A stretch of DNA of 64,000 nucleotides from Microbacterium paraoxydans (GTDB lineage: Bacteria > Actinomycetota > Actinomycetes > Actinomycetales > Microbacteriaceae), in NCBI RefSeq assembly GCF_018224615.1, contig NZ_JAGTUK010000001.1:744001-808000 (forward strand), in the 5' to 3' direction. Under the pieces are notes generated by a model. It searched no databases. It saw only the letters and a program-made list of their open reading frames with translations, and had not been told where the DNA came from. Each line of letters starts with the position of its first letter. Positions within the stretch are counted from its first letter, which is position 1. The position numbers were made by a program, and so were the translations under genes. Of this stretch, positions 29,349-45,962 are shown piece by piece.

Positions 29349-29369
29349 ACCAGATCGACGGAGATCTTC

Positions 29370-30374
29370 GTGCTGCGCACCATCGGCAGGCGACTGCTGT
29401 TCCTCATCCCCACCCTGTTCGGGCTCAGCATCCTGCTGTTCGCCTGGGTCAGGGCCCTTCCCGGCGGCCCCGCGGTCGCCCTCCTCGGCGAGAAGGCCAC
29501 TCCCGAGGCGATCGCCAGGGTCAACGAGCTCTACGGTTTCAACAAGCCCCTCATCGAGCAGTACTTCATCTGGGTCACGCGGCTGCTGCAGGGCGACTTC
29601 GGCACCTCGATCCAGACCAACCGCCCGGTGGTGGAGGAGTTCTTCCGCCGGTTCCCCGCCACGATCGAGCTGAGCGTCATGGCGCTGATCTTCGCCGTGG
29701 GCGTCGGCATCCCGCTCGGCTACTGGGCGGCTCGTCGGCACGGCAAGTTCACCGACCACGCCTCGGTCGTGCTGAGCCTGGTCGGCATCACGATCCCGGT
29801 GTTCTTCCTGGCGTTCATCCTCAAGTACGTCTTCGCGGTGCAGCTGGGCTGGCTGCCGTCGGACGGGAGGCAGAACCCCCGCATCGACGCGACCCATCCC
29901 ACGGGCTTCTATGTGTGGGACGGCATCATCACGGGGGAGTTCGACGCCGCGTGGGATGCGATCCTGCATCTCATCCTCCCGGCGCTCGCGCTCGGCACGA
30001 TCCCGTTGGCGATCATCGTGCGCATCACGAGGGCGAGTGTGCTGGAGGTGCAGAACGCCGACTACGTGCGCACCGGTCGCGCCAAGGGCGTCGGTTCGTC
30101 CACGCTGCGCAGCCGCTTCATCCTGCGCAACGCCATGCTGCCCGTCATCACCACGATCGGCCTGCAGACGGGGCTGCTGATCTCGGGGGCGGTGCTCACC
30201 GAGACGGTGTTCGCGTTCCCCGGCATCGGCTCGTTCCTGGCGAGGGCGATCTTCACGCGGGACTTCCCCGTGCTCCAGGGATTCATCATCTTCATCGCGA
30301 TCGCGTACGCGCTGATCAACCTCGCGGTGGATGTCTCCTACAGCTTCATCGACCCGAGAGTGAGGGTGCAGTGA
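29370..30374 (+). CDS. Oligopeptide ABC transporter permease (DppB type)
   Basis: 334 residues with an N-terminal helix, the DppB periplasmic segment, and the coupling motif DYVRTGRAKGVGSSTLRSRF. The GTG start has GGAG at proper spacing. It follows the inverted-repeat element and is followed by DppC 34 bases later. Confidence 0.93.
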   Translation: MLRTIGRRLLFLIPTLFGLSILLFAWVRALPGGPAVALLGEKATPEAIARVNELYGFNKPLIEQYFIWVTRLLQGDFGTSIQTNRPVVEEFFRRFPATIELSVMALIFAVGVGIPLGYWAARRHGKFTDHASVVLSLVGITIPVFFLAFILKYVFAVQLGWLPSDGRQNPRIDATHPTGFYVWDGIITGEFDAAWDAILHLILPALALGTIPLAIIVRITRASVLEVQNADYVRTGRAKGVGSSTLRSRFILRNAMLPVITTIGLQTGLLISGAVLTETVFAFPGIGSFLARAIFTRDFPVLQGFIIFIAIAYALINLAVDVSYSFIDPRVRVQ

Positions 30375-30408
30375 TGTCCCCGCTCCTCGCCCGAAAGGAG
30401 GCGGTCGC

Positions 30409-31374
30409 ATGAGCATCGCCCTCCCGCCCGCCCAGGGACCCTCCGCCGAGAGCGGGGGGAGCATCGACACCGTCGCGATCGCGCAGGCGGACCTGAAGGA
30501 CGGCGGCGGCGGCTTCTGGCGCGACGTGTTCCGTCGCCTCCGCCGCAACCCGACCGCGTGGATCGGCGCGGCCATCGTGCTGATCTTCCTGCTGATCGCG
30601 CTGCTGGCGCCGATCCTGGCGCCCTACCCGGAGACCGCGCTGCCCGGCGCGAAGTTCATCACCCCGACGCACATCCCCGGGCCGGGCGAGCTGCCGGAGT
30701 TCCCGCTCGGGCTCGACCGCTTCGGCGGCGACGTGCTGTCGAAGCTGATCTGGGGTGCGCAGGCCTCGCTGCTGATCGGCGTCGTGTCCACCGCGATGGG
30801 TCTGCTCGGCGGCATGCTGCTCGGGCTCATCGCCGGCACGTTCGGCGGCTGGGTCGACACGGTGATCATGCGCGTGGTCGACATCATCCTCTCGGTGCCG
30901 AACCTGCTGCTCGCGGTGTCGATCGCGGCGATCCTCGGTCAGACGCCGTTCGCGGTGATGATCGCGATCGGTGCCTCGCAGGTGCCGATCTTCGCGCGGC
31001 TGCTGCGGGCGTCCATGCTGCAGCAGCGGTCGAGCGACTACGTGCTGTCGGCGCAGACGCTCGGTCTCGGCCGCGGCCGGATCACGATGTCGCACGTGCT
31101 GCCCAACGCGATCGGGCCCGTGATCGTGCAGGGCACACTGACCCTGGCGACCGCGGTGATCGATGCGGCGGCCCTGTCGTTCCTCGGTCTCGGCGGCGGC
31201 CGCCCGGAGACGGCGGAGTGGGGACGCATGCTCACCTACGCCCAGGCAGAGCTGGCGATCGCGCCGTGGCTGGCGTTCCTGCCCGGCATCTGCATCGCGG
31301 TCACCGCGCTCGGCTTCACCCTGTTGGGTGAGGCGCTGCGCGAGGCCATGGACCCGAGGACGAGGGCACGATGA
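30409..31374 (+). CDS. Oligopeptide ABC transporter permease (DppC type)
   Basis: 321 residues: [20 protein letters not shown] at the start of the first helix, [20 protein letters not shown] and the coupling motif [16 protein letters not shown] are DppC signatures. Its stop overlaps the ATG of the ATPase gene. Confidence 0.93.
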   Translation: MSIALPPAQGPSAESGGSIDTVAIAQADLKDGGGGFWRDVFRRLRRNPTAWIGAAIVLIFLLIALLAPILAPYPETALPGAKFITPTHIPGPGELPEFPLGLDRFGGDVLSKLIWGAQASLLIGVVSTAMGLLGGMLLGLIAGTFGGWVDTVIMRVVDIILSVPNLLLAVSIAAILGQTPFAVMIAIGASQVPIFARLLRASMLQQRSSDYVLSAQTLGLGRGRITMSHVLPNAIGPVIVQGTLTLATAVIDAAALSFLGLGGGRPETAEWGRMLTYAQAELAIAPWLAFLPGICIAVTALGFTLLGEALREAMDPRTRAR

Positions 31375-33083
31375 ACGCGCGAGACGAGGGCGCCGTGCGC
31401 GCCGCGAGGGAGAACCGCATGTCGGACGAGCCGCTGCTGTCGGTCGAGGGACTGGCGGTCGACTTCGCCACCATGGACGGCGTCGTGCACGCGGTCGAGG
31501 GCGTGGACCTGGAGATCCGGCCGGGGGAGACCGTCGCGATCGTCGGCGAGTCCGGTTCGGGCAAGTCGACCACGGCGATGGCCATCATCGGGCTGCTCGC
31601 CGGCGGTGGCAAGGTCGCCGCCGGCAGCATCCGCCTGGACGGGCGCGAGATCGCGCACGCCTCGGAGAGCGAGCTGCGCACGATCCGCGGGCGCGACATC
31701 GGCCTCGTGCCGCAGGATCCGATGTCGAACCTGAACCCGGTGGCGAAGATCGGCACGCAGGTCGCCGAGACACTGCTCGCGCACGGCCTCGCCACGCGGC
31801 AGAACGTGCAGGGCAAGGTGGTCGAGGCGCTCACGGCGGCGGGGCTGCCGGACCCGGAGCGTCGCGCGAAGCAGTATCCGCACGAGCTCTCGGGTGGCAT
31901 GCGGCAGCGCGCGCTGATCGCGATCGGCCTGGCGTGCAAGCCGCGGCTGCTGATCGCGGACGAGCCGACGAGCGCGCTGGACGTGACGGTGCAGCAGACC
32001 ATCCTCGACCAGATCGGCGAGATGACGCGTGAGCTCGGCACGGCCGTGCTCCTCATCACGCACGACCTCGGTCTCGCGGCCGAGCGCGCGGAGCGCGTCG
32101 TGGTGATGCACCGCGGCAAGGTCGTCGAGCAGGGGCCGGCACGGCAGATCCTGGAGGATCCGCAGCACCCGTACACGCAGTCGCTCGTGAAGGCGGCGCC
32201 GTCGGTCGCGGTCGCACGGCTGCGCCCGGAGGCGTTCCGGCCCGCGGAGACCGAGGCGGATGCGGCGCCCGCGGCGGCGGAGGAGCCGCGGTCGCGCGAC
32301 CACATCGTCGAGATCGAGGGTCTGACGAAGGTGTATCCGGTGCGCGGCAAGCACGAGGACTTCGTGGCGGTCGACGACGTGTCCCTCGCGATCCCGCGCG
32401 GCGAGACGGTCGCGATCGTGGGGGAGTCCGGTTCGGGCAAGACCACCACGGCGCGCATGCTGCTGAAGCTGATCGAGCCGACGAGCGGACTGATCCGCTA
32501 CGAGGGCAAGGACATCTCGACGCTGAGCCGTGCGGAGACGAAGGACTTCCGCCAGCGCGTGCAGCCGATCTTCCAGGACCCGTACTCGAGCCTGAACCCG
32601 ATGTTCACGATCGAGCGGCTGATCGCGGAGCCGCTGGAGTTCTACCGGCGGGGCAGCGGGGCGGATCGGCGCAAGCGCGTGCGGCAGCTGCTCGACGACG
32701 TGGCGCTGCCGCAGTCGATGCTGCGCCGGTACCCGTCCGAGCTGTCGGGCGGCCAGCGGCAGCGCGTGGCGATCGCGAGGGCCCTGGCGCTGTCGCCCGA
32801 TCTGATCGTGTGCGATGAGCCGGTGTCGGCGCTCGACGTGCTGGTGCAGGACCAGATCCTGCGGCTGCTGGGCGACCTGCAGCGCGAGTACGGCCTGAGC
32901 TACCTGTTCATCTCGCACGACCTCGCGGTGGTGCGCCTCATCAGCGACTACGTGTGCGTGATGAAGGACGGGAAGCTGGTGGAGGCGGCGTCGTCGGAGG
33001 AGATCTTCACGAATCCGCGCGACCGGTACACGCGCCGGCTGCTGGCGTCGATCCCGGGCAACGAGCTCGGCATCGCGTCCTGA
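31371..33083 (+). CDS. Fused double ABC ATPase (DppD-DppF type)
   Basis: 570 residues with two complete nucleotide-binding domains. The first (about residues 18-280) has [24 protein letters not shown] and [12 protein letters not shown]; the second (about 310-565) has [24 protein letters not shown] and [12 protein letters not shown]. Both catalytic sets are intact. ATG 31371 overlaps the DppC stop; an alternative ATG at 31419 has a better ribosome-binding site and would remove 16 residues. It powers the oligopeptide importer. Confidence 0.93.
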   Translation: MNARDEGAVRAARENRMSDEPLLSVEGLAVDFATMDGVVHAVEGVDLEIRPGETVAIVGESGSGKSTTAMAIIGLLAGGGKVAAGSIRLDGREIAHASESELRTIRGRDIGLVPQDPMSNLNPVAKIGTQVAETLLAHGLATRQNVQGKVVEALTAAGLPDPERRAKQYPHELSGGMRQRALIAIGLACKPRLLIADEPTSALDVTVQQTILDQIGEMTRELGTAVLLITHDLGLAAERAERVVVMHRGKVVEQGPARQILEDPQHPYTQSLVKAAPSVAVARLRPEAFRPAETEADAAPAAAEEPRSRDHIVEIEGLTKVYPVRGKHEDFVAVDDVSLAIPRGETVAIVGESGSGKTTTARMLLKLIEPTSGLIRYEGKDISTLSRAETKDFRQRVQPIFQDPYSSLNPMFTIERLIAEPLEFYRRGSGADRRKRVRQLLDDVALPQSMLRRYPSELSGGQRQRVAIARALALSPDLIVCDEPVSALDVLVQDQILRLLGDLQREYGLSYLFISHDLAVVRLISDYVCVMKDGKLVEAASSEEIFTNPRDRYTRRLLASIPGNELGIAS

Positions 33084-33137
33084 CCGGGAGGAGCGAGCGC
33101 CAATACCGCAGGTTCTGAGATTGGTCAAGGACTCTGC

Positions 33138-33166
33138 TTGCCATGTCGCAGAATCGTAGGTATAGT
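33138..33166 (+). promoter_or_regulatory. rpoB-rpoC promoter
   Basis: TTGCCA (33138-33143), 17-base spacer, TATAGT (33161-33166): the best sigma-70-type promoter in the window. It leaves a leader of about 120 bases that includes the 14-bp perfect palindrome AGCCCCGCGGGGCT (33262-33275), just before the GGAGG site. Confidence 0.75.
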
Positions 33167-33291
33167 TGGTAGTTGCGCTCGCTCCTCCCTGCCCTCATAT
33201 GGTGGTCGGCATCCGTTGAGCTCTCGAGCGCGAACTCCACCTGACGACAAAGGAATCGAGAAGCCCCGCGGGGCTCACGGAGGTTATTCCC

Positions 33292-36795
<3,504 letters not shown>

Positions 36796-36797
36796 TC

Positions 36798-36838
36798 CTT
36801 CGGGGGCTCGGGGACCACGGTTCCCGAGCCCGCCGAAG
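36798..36838 (+). terminator. Hairpin between rpoB and rpoC
   Basis: An imperfect stem of about 17 bp (CTTCGGGGGCTCGGG with CCCGAGCCCGCCGAAG) lies directly after the rpoB stop. With rpoC expected to be co-transcribed, it may be a weak attenuator, RNA-processing site or 3' protection element rather than a full terminator. Confidence 0.5.
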
Positions 36839-36876
36839 CAGACTTCTCAAACAGAATTTCCGACACAGGAGAACTA

Positions 36877-40752
<3,876 letters not shown>

Positions 40753-40768
40753 GGTGTGAGTGAGTGAA

Positions 40769-40800
40769 CGAAGGCCCCGGGCATTCGCCCGGGGCCTTCG
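40769..40800 (+). terminator. rpoBC terminator
   Basis: Perfect 14-bp stem CGAAGGCCCCGGGC / GCCCGGGGCCTTCG with the 4-base loop ATTC, 17 bases after the rpoC stop. Confidence 0.85.
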
Positions 40801-40834
40801 TCGTGCCCGCGCGGGTTCGCGGTACTGTCGGCAG

Positions 40835-41764
40835 GTGAGCATCGAGACTTCCCCCTCCCGTTCTGCCGTGGTGATCGGCGACGCCCTGATCGACGAGATC
40901 CGCGATGAGGCGGGTGTGCGCGAGTTCGTGGGAGGCGCCGCGCTGAACGTGGCCGTGGGGCTGCGGCGGCTGGGCGTGCCGACCACCCTGATCGCGATGG
41001 TGGGGGACGACGTGGCGGGGGCCCACATCCGCGAGTATCTGGCCGACCACGGCGTGCGCCTGATCGCGAGCCCCGCCCCGCGCGGTTCGTCGCGGGCCGT
41101 CGTGACGCGGTCGGCGGGCGGGGAACCGTCGTACGTGTTCAACCGCGCCGCGCAGCAGCGCACGATCCGCTACGGCGAGGAGGCACGAGAGGCCCTGGCC
41201 GACGCGGGGCTGGCCGTGGTGAGCTGTTTCCCGTTCGACGTGCCGGCCGAGGCGGAAGCGCTCGCGGCGGCTGTGGCTGGCGTGCGCCTCGCGATCGACC
41301 CGAACCCCCGCACGGGGATGCTGAGCGACCGGGAGGAGTTCGTCCGCGGCTTCGAGCGCCTGGCGGCGGCGGCCGAGGTCGTGAAGGTGGGCGCGGACGA
41401 TGCGGCCGTGCTGTACGACGGCGACCTCGACGCGCTGCGCGCGCGCCTGCGGGCACTCGGGGTGCACGCGGTGCTGGCCACCGCGGGCGCGGACGGGGCC
41501 GTGCTGGAATCCGACGCGGGGATCGTTGCGGCTCCGATCGCCCAGCTGCCCGGACGGCTCGTCGACACCGTGGGGGCGGGCGATGCGACCCTCGCCGCGG
41601 TCGCCGCGGGTCTGGTCGACGGTACCCCGGAGACGTCGGGGGAGTGGGAGCGGCTGCTGCAGCGGGCCATGGAGATCGCGGCGGCCACGTGCCGTGCGGA
41701 GGGCGGTCTGCTGCGCACGCCGGAGTCGCTCGCGGAGTCCGACCGCGGGGTGCACGGCAGCTGA
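40835..41764 (+). CDS. PfkB-family carbohydrate kinase (fructokinase-like)
   Basis: 309 residues: GGAALNVAVGLRRLG near the N-terminus and DTVGAGDATLAAVAAGL near the C-terminus, both PfkB signatures. Specificity cannot be read. GTG 40835 is chosen because TACTGT lies exactly 6 bases before it; an earlier start would begin inside the rpoC terminator. Confidence 0.85.
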   Translation: MSIETSPSRSAVVIGDALIDEIRDEAGVREFVGGAALNVAVGLRRLGVPTTLIAMVGDDVAGAHIREYLADHGVRLIASPAPRGSSRAVVTRSAGGEPSYVFNRAAQQRTIRYGEEAREALADAGLAVVSCFPFDVPAEAEALAAAVAGVRLAIDPNPRTGMLSDREEFVRGFERLAAAAEVVKVGADDAAVLYDGDLDALRARLRALGVHAVLATAGADGAVLESDAGIVAAPIAQLPGRLVDTVGAGDATLAAVAAGLVDGTPETSGEWERLLQRAMEIAAATCRAEGGLLRTPESLAESDRGVHGS

Positions 41765-41850
41765 CGCCTCGATTTCTCGACCCCGCGTCGTGCGGGTATG
41801 ATGGATCTTCGTGCCCCCGGTTGGCTGTTCAAGTCGGACGGGTGCGCTCT

Positions 41851-41935
41851 GGCGAGTTACCCAAGTGGCCAAAGGGATCTGACTGTAAATCAGCCGTCTT
41901 CGACTTCGGGGGTTCGAATCCCTCACTCGCCACCA
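41851..41935 (+). tRNA. tRNA-Tyr (GTA)
   Basis: Class II tRNA with 7-bp acceptor stem GGCGAGT/ACTCGCC, anticodon loop CTGTAAA (anticodon GTA), a long variable arm and TTCGAAT T-loop. The CCA end is encoded. TATGAT at 41797-41802 is a plausible -10 box. Confidence 0.95.
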
Positions 41936-41939
41936 CCGA

Positions 41940-41972
41940 GAAGGGCCTGAGCGATCATCGCTCAGGCCCTTC
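41940..41972 (+). terminator. tRNA-Tyr terminator
   Basis: Perfect 14-bp stem GAAGGGCCTGAGCG / CGCTCAGGCCCTTC with a 5-base loop, five bases after the tRNA. Confidence 0.85.
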
Positions 41973-42076
41973 GGCGTCCCGGCCTCCGGGCACTCGCGAG
42001 ATGTACCTCGGGAGATGTACACGGACTCGACCTGCCGGACGATGTGGCGGATGCCGCAGCCCGGAAGTCTGGAGGC

Positions 42077-42538
42077 ATGACACGGATCAAGACCCTCCCC
42101 CTTCTCGCCGGTGCCGCCACGCTCGTGCTCGGCGGCGCGCTGTTGACGGGGTGCGGTGCCATCGACGGCCTCGTCCACGGGTACTCGACGTCGACCTACG
42201 ACACCGCCGACGCCATGGCCGAGGCGATGGACGATCGTGTCGCCTGGCTCCCCGGTGATGCCACCGACGTCGTCGTGGTGAAGTCCGCCAGCGCGGACGC
42301 GCCCCATGTGGTGATCTCGGTCGCCAGCGAGGAGGAGCTCGACGAGGAGCACTGCGTCGAGGTCGAACGCAGGTCGGCGCCGGTGTGGGAGGTCGACGGT
42401 GCGCCGGACGTCTACGCGATGGATCGCGTGTTCGCCTGCGGCGACTGGTCGGTCGTCCCGAGCGACACCGGCTGGCTCGGATGGACCCCCAACTCCCCCG
42501 GGGAGCGCGACGCGGCGGCGGCGGGCGCGACGCCGTGA
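42077..42538 (+). CDS. Small lipoprotein, function unknown
   Basis: 153 residues. Signal peptide with lipobox LLTGC, then a soluble domain of about 125 residues with two further Cys. No known domain recognised. ATG 42077 follows GGAGG closely; it probably sits on the outer face of the membrane. Confidence 0.65.
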   Translation: MTRIKTLPLLAGAATLVLGGALLTGCGAIDGLVHGYSTSTYDTADAMAEAMDDRVAWLPGDATDVVVVKSASADAPHVVISVASEEELDEEHCVEVERRSAPVWEVDGAPDVYAMDRVFACGDWSVVPSDTGWLGWTPNSPGERDAAAAGATP

Positions 42539-42605
42539 CCTACGGCGGACACGTTCGCGTCGGGCCGACCGCGCCCGCGCCCAGGGCGTTTCCTAGACTG
42601 GAGTG

Positions 42606-43097
42606 ATGCGAGCCCTCACCGAAGCCGACGTCCGGGCCTCGTTCGTGAACGCGGACGCCGACGAGTTGCGCGTCATGGAGATGCCGCACGACTTCCTCCT
42701 GGTCGACTGGGACTACCTCGACTTCTTCGCGTGGCGCGATCCGAGCGCGGGCAAGCGCGGTTACGTGCTGATCCAGCACGAGGGGCGCGTGGTCGGCGTG
42801 GTGCTGCGGGCGTCGGAGCCCGGGCGCGGGCGTTCCGGGATGTGCAATATCTGCCACACGATGCAGCCGGGAACCCAGGTGGCGCTGTTCTCCGCGCGAC
42901 GGGCGGGCGAGGCGGGAGCACGCGGCGACTCGGTCGGAACGTACATGTGCGCCGACCTCTCGTGCCACGAGAACGTGCGACTCGCGCATCCGCTCGCCCC
43001 GAACGAGGTCCGTGCCGCGGGGCAGGCCGACTTCCGGCTCGACGGCACCCGCCGCCGGATGGAGGGCTTCGTCTCGCGCGTGTGGGAGCAGGCCTGA
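42606..43097 (+). CDS. FBP-type treble-clef zinc-finger protein
   Basis: 163 residues. A single domain with the zinc-ligand set CNICHTM and YMCADLSCHENVR, as in the C-terminal domain of fusidic-acid-resistance FusB-type (FBP) proteins that bind elongation factor G. The FusB N-terminal helical domain is missing, so resistance should not be assumed. ATG 42606 is preferred over the GTG at 42603 because TAGACT stands exactly 6 bases upstream. Confidence 0.78.
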   Translation: MRALTEADVRASFVNADADELRVMEMPHDFLLVDWDYLDFFAWRDPSAGKRGYVLIQHEGRVVGVVLRASEPGRGRSGMCNICHTMQPGTQVALFSARRAGEAGARGDSVGTYMCADLSCHENVRLAHPLAPNEVRAAGQADFRLDGTRRRMEGFVSRVWEQA

Positions 43098-43143
43098 GTC
43101 CGGTTAGCCTGGAGGCACACGTCCTGTGCTCGAGGGAGACGCC

Positions 43144-43944
43144 ATGAGTGATGCCATCCTGTTCGCGGTCGACGAGGGGATGGCGCGGCTGACGCTGAAC
43201 CGCCCGGCTCGCCTCAACGCCTTCAACGCCGATCTGGCGCACGCCTGGAGGGACGCGACGGCCGAAGCCACTTCGCGCAGCGACGTCAAGGCCATCCTCG
43301 TGGATGCGGCGGGCCCGGCCTTCTGTGCGGGCGGCGACGTGATCGACATGGCGACCACGATGGGCGCCTCCGGTGCGGAGATCACTGCGCTCGCAGAGGT
43401 GATCAACCAGGGCATCCGTTCGCTGACGGAGTCGAGCATCCCGGTGGTCGCCGCTGCACACGGCACCACGGCCGGCGGTGGCCTGGGCATCCTGCTCGCC
43501 ACCGACTACGCCGTGGTCGGGTCGCGGTCGAAGCTCGGCAGCCTGTACGCCAACATCGGCCTCACCCCCGACCTGTCGGTGTCGGCGCAGCTGGCCCGCG
43601 CGGTCGGGCAGCGGCGGGCGCTGCAGCTGGTGCTGCAGGATCGCCTGCTGAGCGCGGCGGAGGCGCTCGACTGGGGGCTGGTCGCCGAGGTCGTCGAGGG
43701 AGAGGACTCTGCGGGTGAGGCGGCCGCGGTGCGCTCGCGCGCCGAGGAGATCGCGCGGTTCTGGCTGGCCGGCGCGGCCGACGCCTACGGGCAGGCCAAG
43801 CGGTTGGTGCGGTCGCAGCCCGAGCGCACGTTCGCGGAGCAGCTGTCGGAGGAGGCGCGGTCGATCGGGGCCGCGCTCGAGACCCCGGACGCGCAGGCGC
43901 GGGTGGCCGCGTTCGCTGCGGCGTCGGCGCGCAAGCCGAGCTGA
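43144..43944 (+). CDS. Enoyl-CoA hydratase/isomerase family protein
   Basis: 266-residue crotonase: MARLTLNRPARLNAFN, the oxyanion-hole segments FCAGGDVIDM and AAHGTTAGGGLGILLATDYA. One catalytic Glu position is not obvious, so hydratase and isomerase activity cannot be separated. ATG 43144 has GAGGGAG upstream; TAGCCT (43105-43110) may be the -10 box. Confidence 0.85.
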   Translation: MSDAILFAVDEGMARLTLNRPARLNAFNADLAHAWRDATAEATSRSDVKAILVDAAGPAFCAGGDVIDMATTMGASGAEITALAEVINQGIRSLTESSIPVVAAAHGTTAGGGLGILLATDYAVVGSRSKLGSLYANIGLTPDLSVSAQLARAVGQRRALQLVLQDRLLSAAEALDWGLVAEVVEGEDSAGEAAAVRSRAEEIARFWLAGAADAYGQAKRLVRSQPERTFAEQLSEEARSIGAALETPDAQARVAAFAAASARKPS

Positions 43945-44061
43945 CTCCTCCTCCCCAGCCGTCGGTTCGCGACGTGTCGGTCCGGAACGCGCGAAGATCC
44001 CCGAACCGGGACCGAGGAGCGTGGGAGGATGTGGACATCGCCACTCGACGAGAGGACCCCC

Positions 44062-45045
44062 ATGTCCCATTCGGACATCAGCACGCCGCCCCAGGCGGAG
44101 AAGAAGAACATGTCGCTGCTCATCCGCGGATCGATCTGGGTGGCGATCGGGGCTCTGATCGCGGCCGCGCTCGTCTGCGTCGTGTGGGTGCTCATCGGCG
44201 ACCAGAACGGCCTGATCGGTCGCGCCTTCCTCACGATCCTGCTGCTGGCGGCGTTCGCGGGCATCGCGATCCTGGAGGCGGGGCTCGCGCCCAACCGGCC
44301 CGACTGGCTGCAGCTCGCGAGCATGGTCAGCTGGGTCGTGGCACTCCTGGTGGGCCTGGTCAAGATCTGGCTTCCGGAAGACGGCATCTACTTCGGGGCT
44401 GAGCGCTTCTTCCAGCTGCTGCTCGTGATCGGCGTGCTCCAGCTCGCGCTGCTGCACGTGCGGCTGTTCACGCGGGCGGCGCAGCGGCACGTGACCACGT
44501 TCACGCGCATCATCTTCATCGTCACCGTGGTGTTCCTCGGAGCCCTCGTCGCGATGCTCGTCTTCTTCCTCGCGTTCCCCAACACCTTCGACTACAGTGA
44601 GCTCTACTGGCGCATCGTCGTCGCCCTCACGATCCTGGTCGCGGTCGGCACCACGCTCATCCCGCTCCTCAACGCCCTGTTCGCACCGCGCAAGGCCGCC
44701 GCGCCGGCACCGCAGGCCGCCGCCCCTGCGTGGCCCACGTTCGCCGACGGTCTCACCCCACTGCCGGTCCTCCCCGACGGCTCGCCCGACTGGAACGCGT
44801 ACTACACCGGCTACCCCACCGCGCCGCAGCAGCAGGCGCTCCCGCAGCCGCAGGCCACCGCGTTCCCCGTCGTCCCGGAGGCCGCGGTCGCTCAGCCCAC
44901 GCCACCGGTCGCGCAGCCTGCGCCAGCCGTGCCCGAGCCTCCGGTGCCGCCCCGGCCGGCCGTGCCCGAGCCGCCGGCTCCCCACGGGGGCGAGCCTCCC
45001 GCGTTCCCGCCGCCTCCGCCCGCGCCGCGGAACCCGGCGTCGTGA
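44062..45045 (+). CDS. Membrane protein with Pro/Ala-rich tail, function unknown
   Basis: 327 residues. About six hydrophobic helices in the first 210 residues, then a soluble tail dominated by Pro and Ala with PxPP repeats. No domain recognised. ATG 44062 is taken because GAGAGGA precedes it; an earlier in-frame ATG (44029) lacks a site. It overlaps the next gene by 4 bases. Confidence 0.65.
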   Translation: MSHSDISTPPQAEKKNMSLLIRGSIWVAIGALIAAALVCVVWVLIGDQNGLIGRAFLTILLLAAFAGIAILEAGLAPNRPDWLQLASMVSWVVALLVGLVKIWLPEDGIYFGAERFFQLLLVIGVLQLALLHVRLFTRAAQRHVTTFTRIIFIVTVVFLGALVAMLVFFLAFPNTFDYSELYWRIVVALTILVAVGTTLIPLLNALFAPRKAAAPAPQAAAPAWPTFADGLTPLPVLPDGSPDWNAYYTGYPTAPQQQALPQPQATAFPVVPEAAVAQPTPPVAQPAPAVPEPPVPPRPAVPEPPAPHGGEPPAFPPPPPAPRNPAS

Positions 45046-45842
45046 CGATGGCGCTGGAGCAGGAGCTCGGCGCGCTCGCGGCCGAGGTCGCGCGCGAGGC
45101 GGGGGAACTCGCCAAGATGCGTCGACGGCAGGGGGTCACGCTCGCCGCGACCAAGTCGACGCTGGCCGACATCGTGACCGAAGCCGACCGCGAGGTCGAG
45201 GCGCTCATCCGAGACCGCCTGCTGCAGGCCCGGCCACACGACGGCTTCCTCGGAGAGGAGTCCGGCACCGCGGCGGGCGACAGCGGCATCACCTGGGTGG
45301 TCGACCCGATCGACGGGACCGTCAACTACGCGTATGGGATCCCCGCGTACAACGTGAGCATCGCGGCCGTGCGGGGCGAGCCCGACCCGAGCCGGTGGGA
45401 GGGTCTCGCTGCGGCGGTGCACGCGCCCGCGGTGGGGGAGACCTTCACCGCTGCCCTGGGCCACGGCGCGTGGCTCGACGGCAGGCGTCTCGCGGTCACG
45501 GAGGAGACCCCGGCGGGCGCGCTCCTGGCCACGGGGTTCGGCTACGACCCCGCAACGCACGACGGCGATCTCGCGACCGTGCGCCGCGTGATGCCCATGG
45601 CGCGAGACCTCCGGCGGATGGGCTCGGCCGCGCTCGACCTCGCCTACGTCGCAGCGGGCCGGCTCGACGGATACTTCGAGCGCGGGCTCGCTCCGTGGGA
45701 TCTCGCCGCGGGCGCGCTGCTCGTGAGCGAGGCCGGTGGCGTCGTGACCCGCGTGGACACCGACTCCGCGCGACCTCTGCTGATCGCCGCGGGGTCTGCC
45801 GTGCACGCTCGGCTCAGCGAGATCCTGTGCGGAGAAAGCTGA
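45042..45842 (+). CDS. Inositol monophosphatase family protein
   Basis: 266 residues with the Mg-dependent phosphatase motifs GEESG, WVVDPIDGTVNYAYG and APWDLAAGALLVSEAGG in the right order. Substrates of this family include inositol-1-phosphate, histidinol phosphate and PAP. GTG 45042 overlaps the preceding stop; ATG 45048 is an alternative. Confidence 0.88.
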   Translation: MTMALEQELGALAAEVAREAGELAKMRRRQGVTLAATKSTLADIVTEADREVEALIRDRLLQARPHDGFLGEESGTAAGDSGITWVVDPIDGTVNYAYGIPAYNVSIAAVRGEPDPSRWEGLAAAVHAPAVGETFTAALGHGAWLDGRRLAVTEETPAGALLATGFGYDPATHDGDLATVRRVMPMARDLRRMGSAALDLAYVAAGRLDGYFERGLAPWDLAAGALLVSEAGGVVTRVDTDSARPLLIAAGSAVHARLSEILCGES

Positions 45843-45866
45843 AACGACTCATGGCTTTCCCAGGCG

Positions 45867-45917
45867 GATCGGGGTAGTGTTTACCCGATCGTTACTTTCA
45901 CCACCCGAAGGTGAAAG
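45867..45917 (+). promoter_or_regulatory. Structured leader before the M23 peptidase gene
   Basis: Two hairpins lie in tandem: GATCGGG/CCCGATC (45867-45873 with 45884-45890) and CTTTCACC/GGTGAAAG (45895-45902 with 45910-45917). TAGTGT (45875-45880) could be a -10 box inside the first. Function unknown; no known riboswitch consensus recognised. Confidence 0.45.
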
Positions 45918-45962
45918 CTGTCATTGCGCCCCCGAGCAACACGAACGACCGAGAGATTAGTT

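Noticed and set aside
45867..45917. c-di-AMP (ydaO) riboswitch before the M23 peptidase
   Set aside because: The conserved ydaO sequence blocks are not recognisable and the leader is too short.
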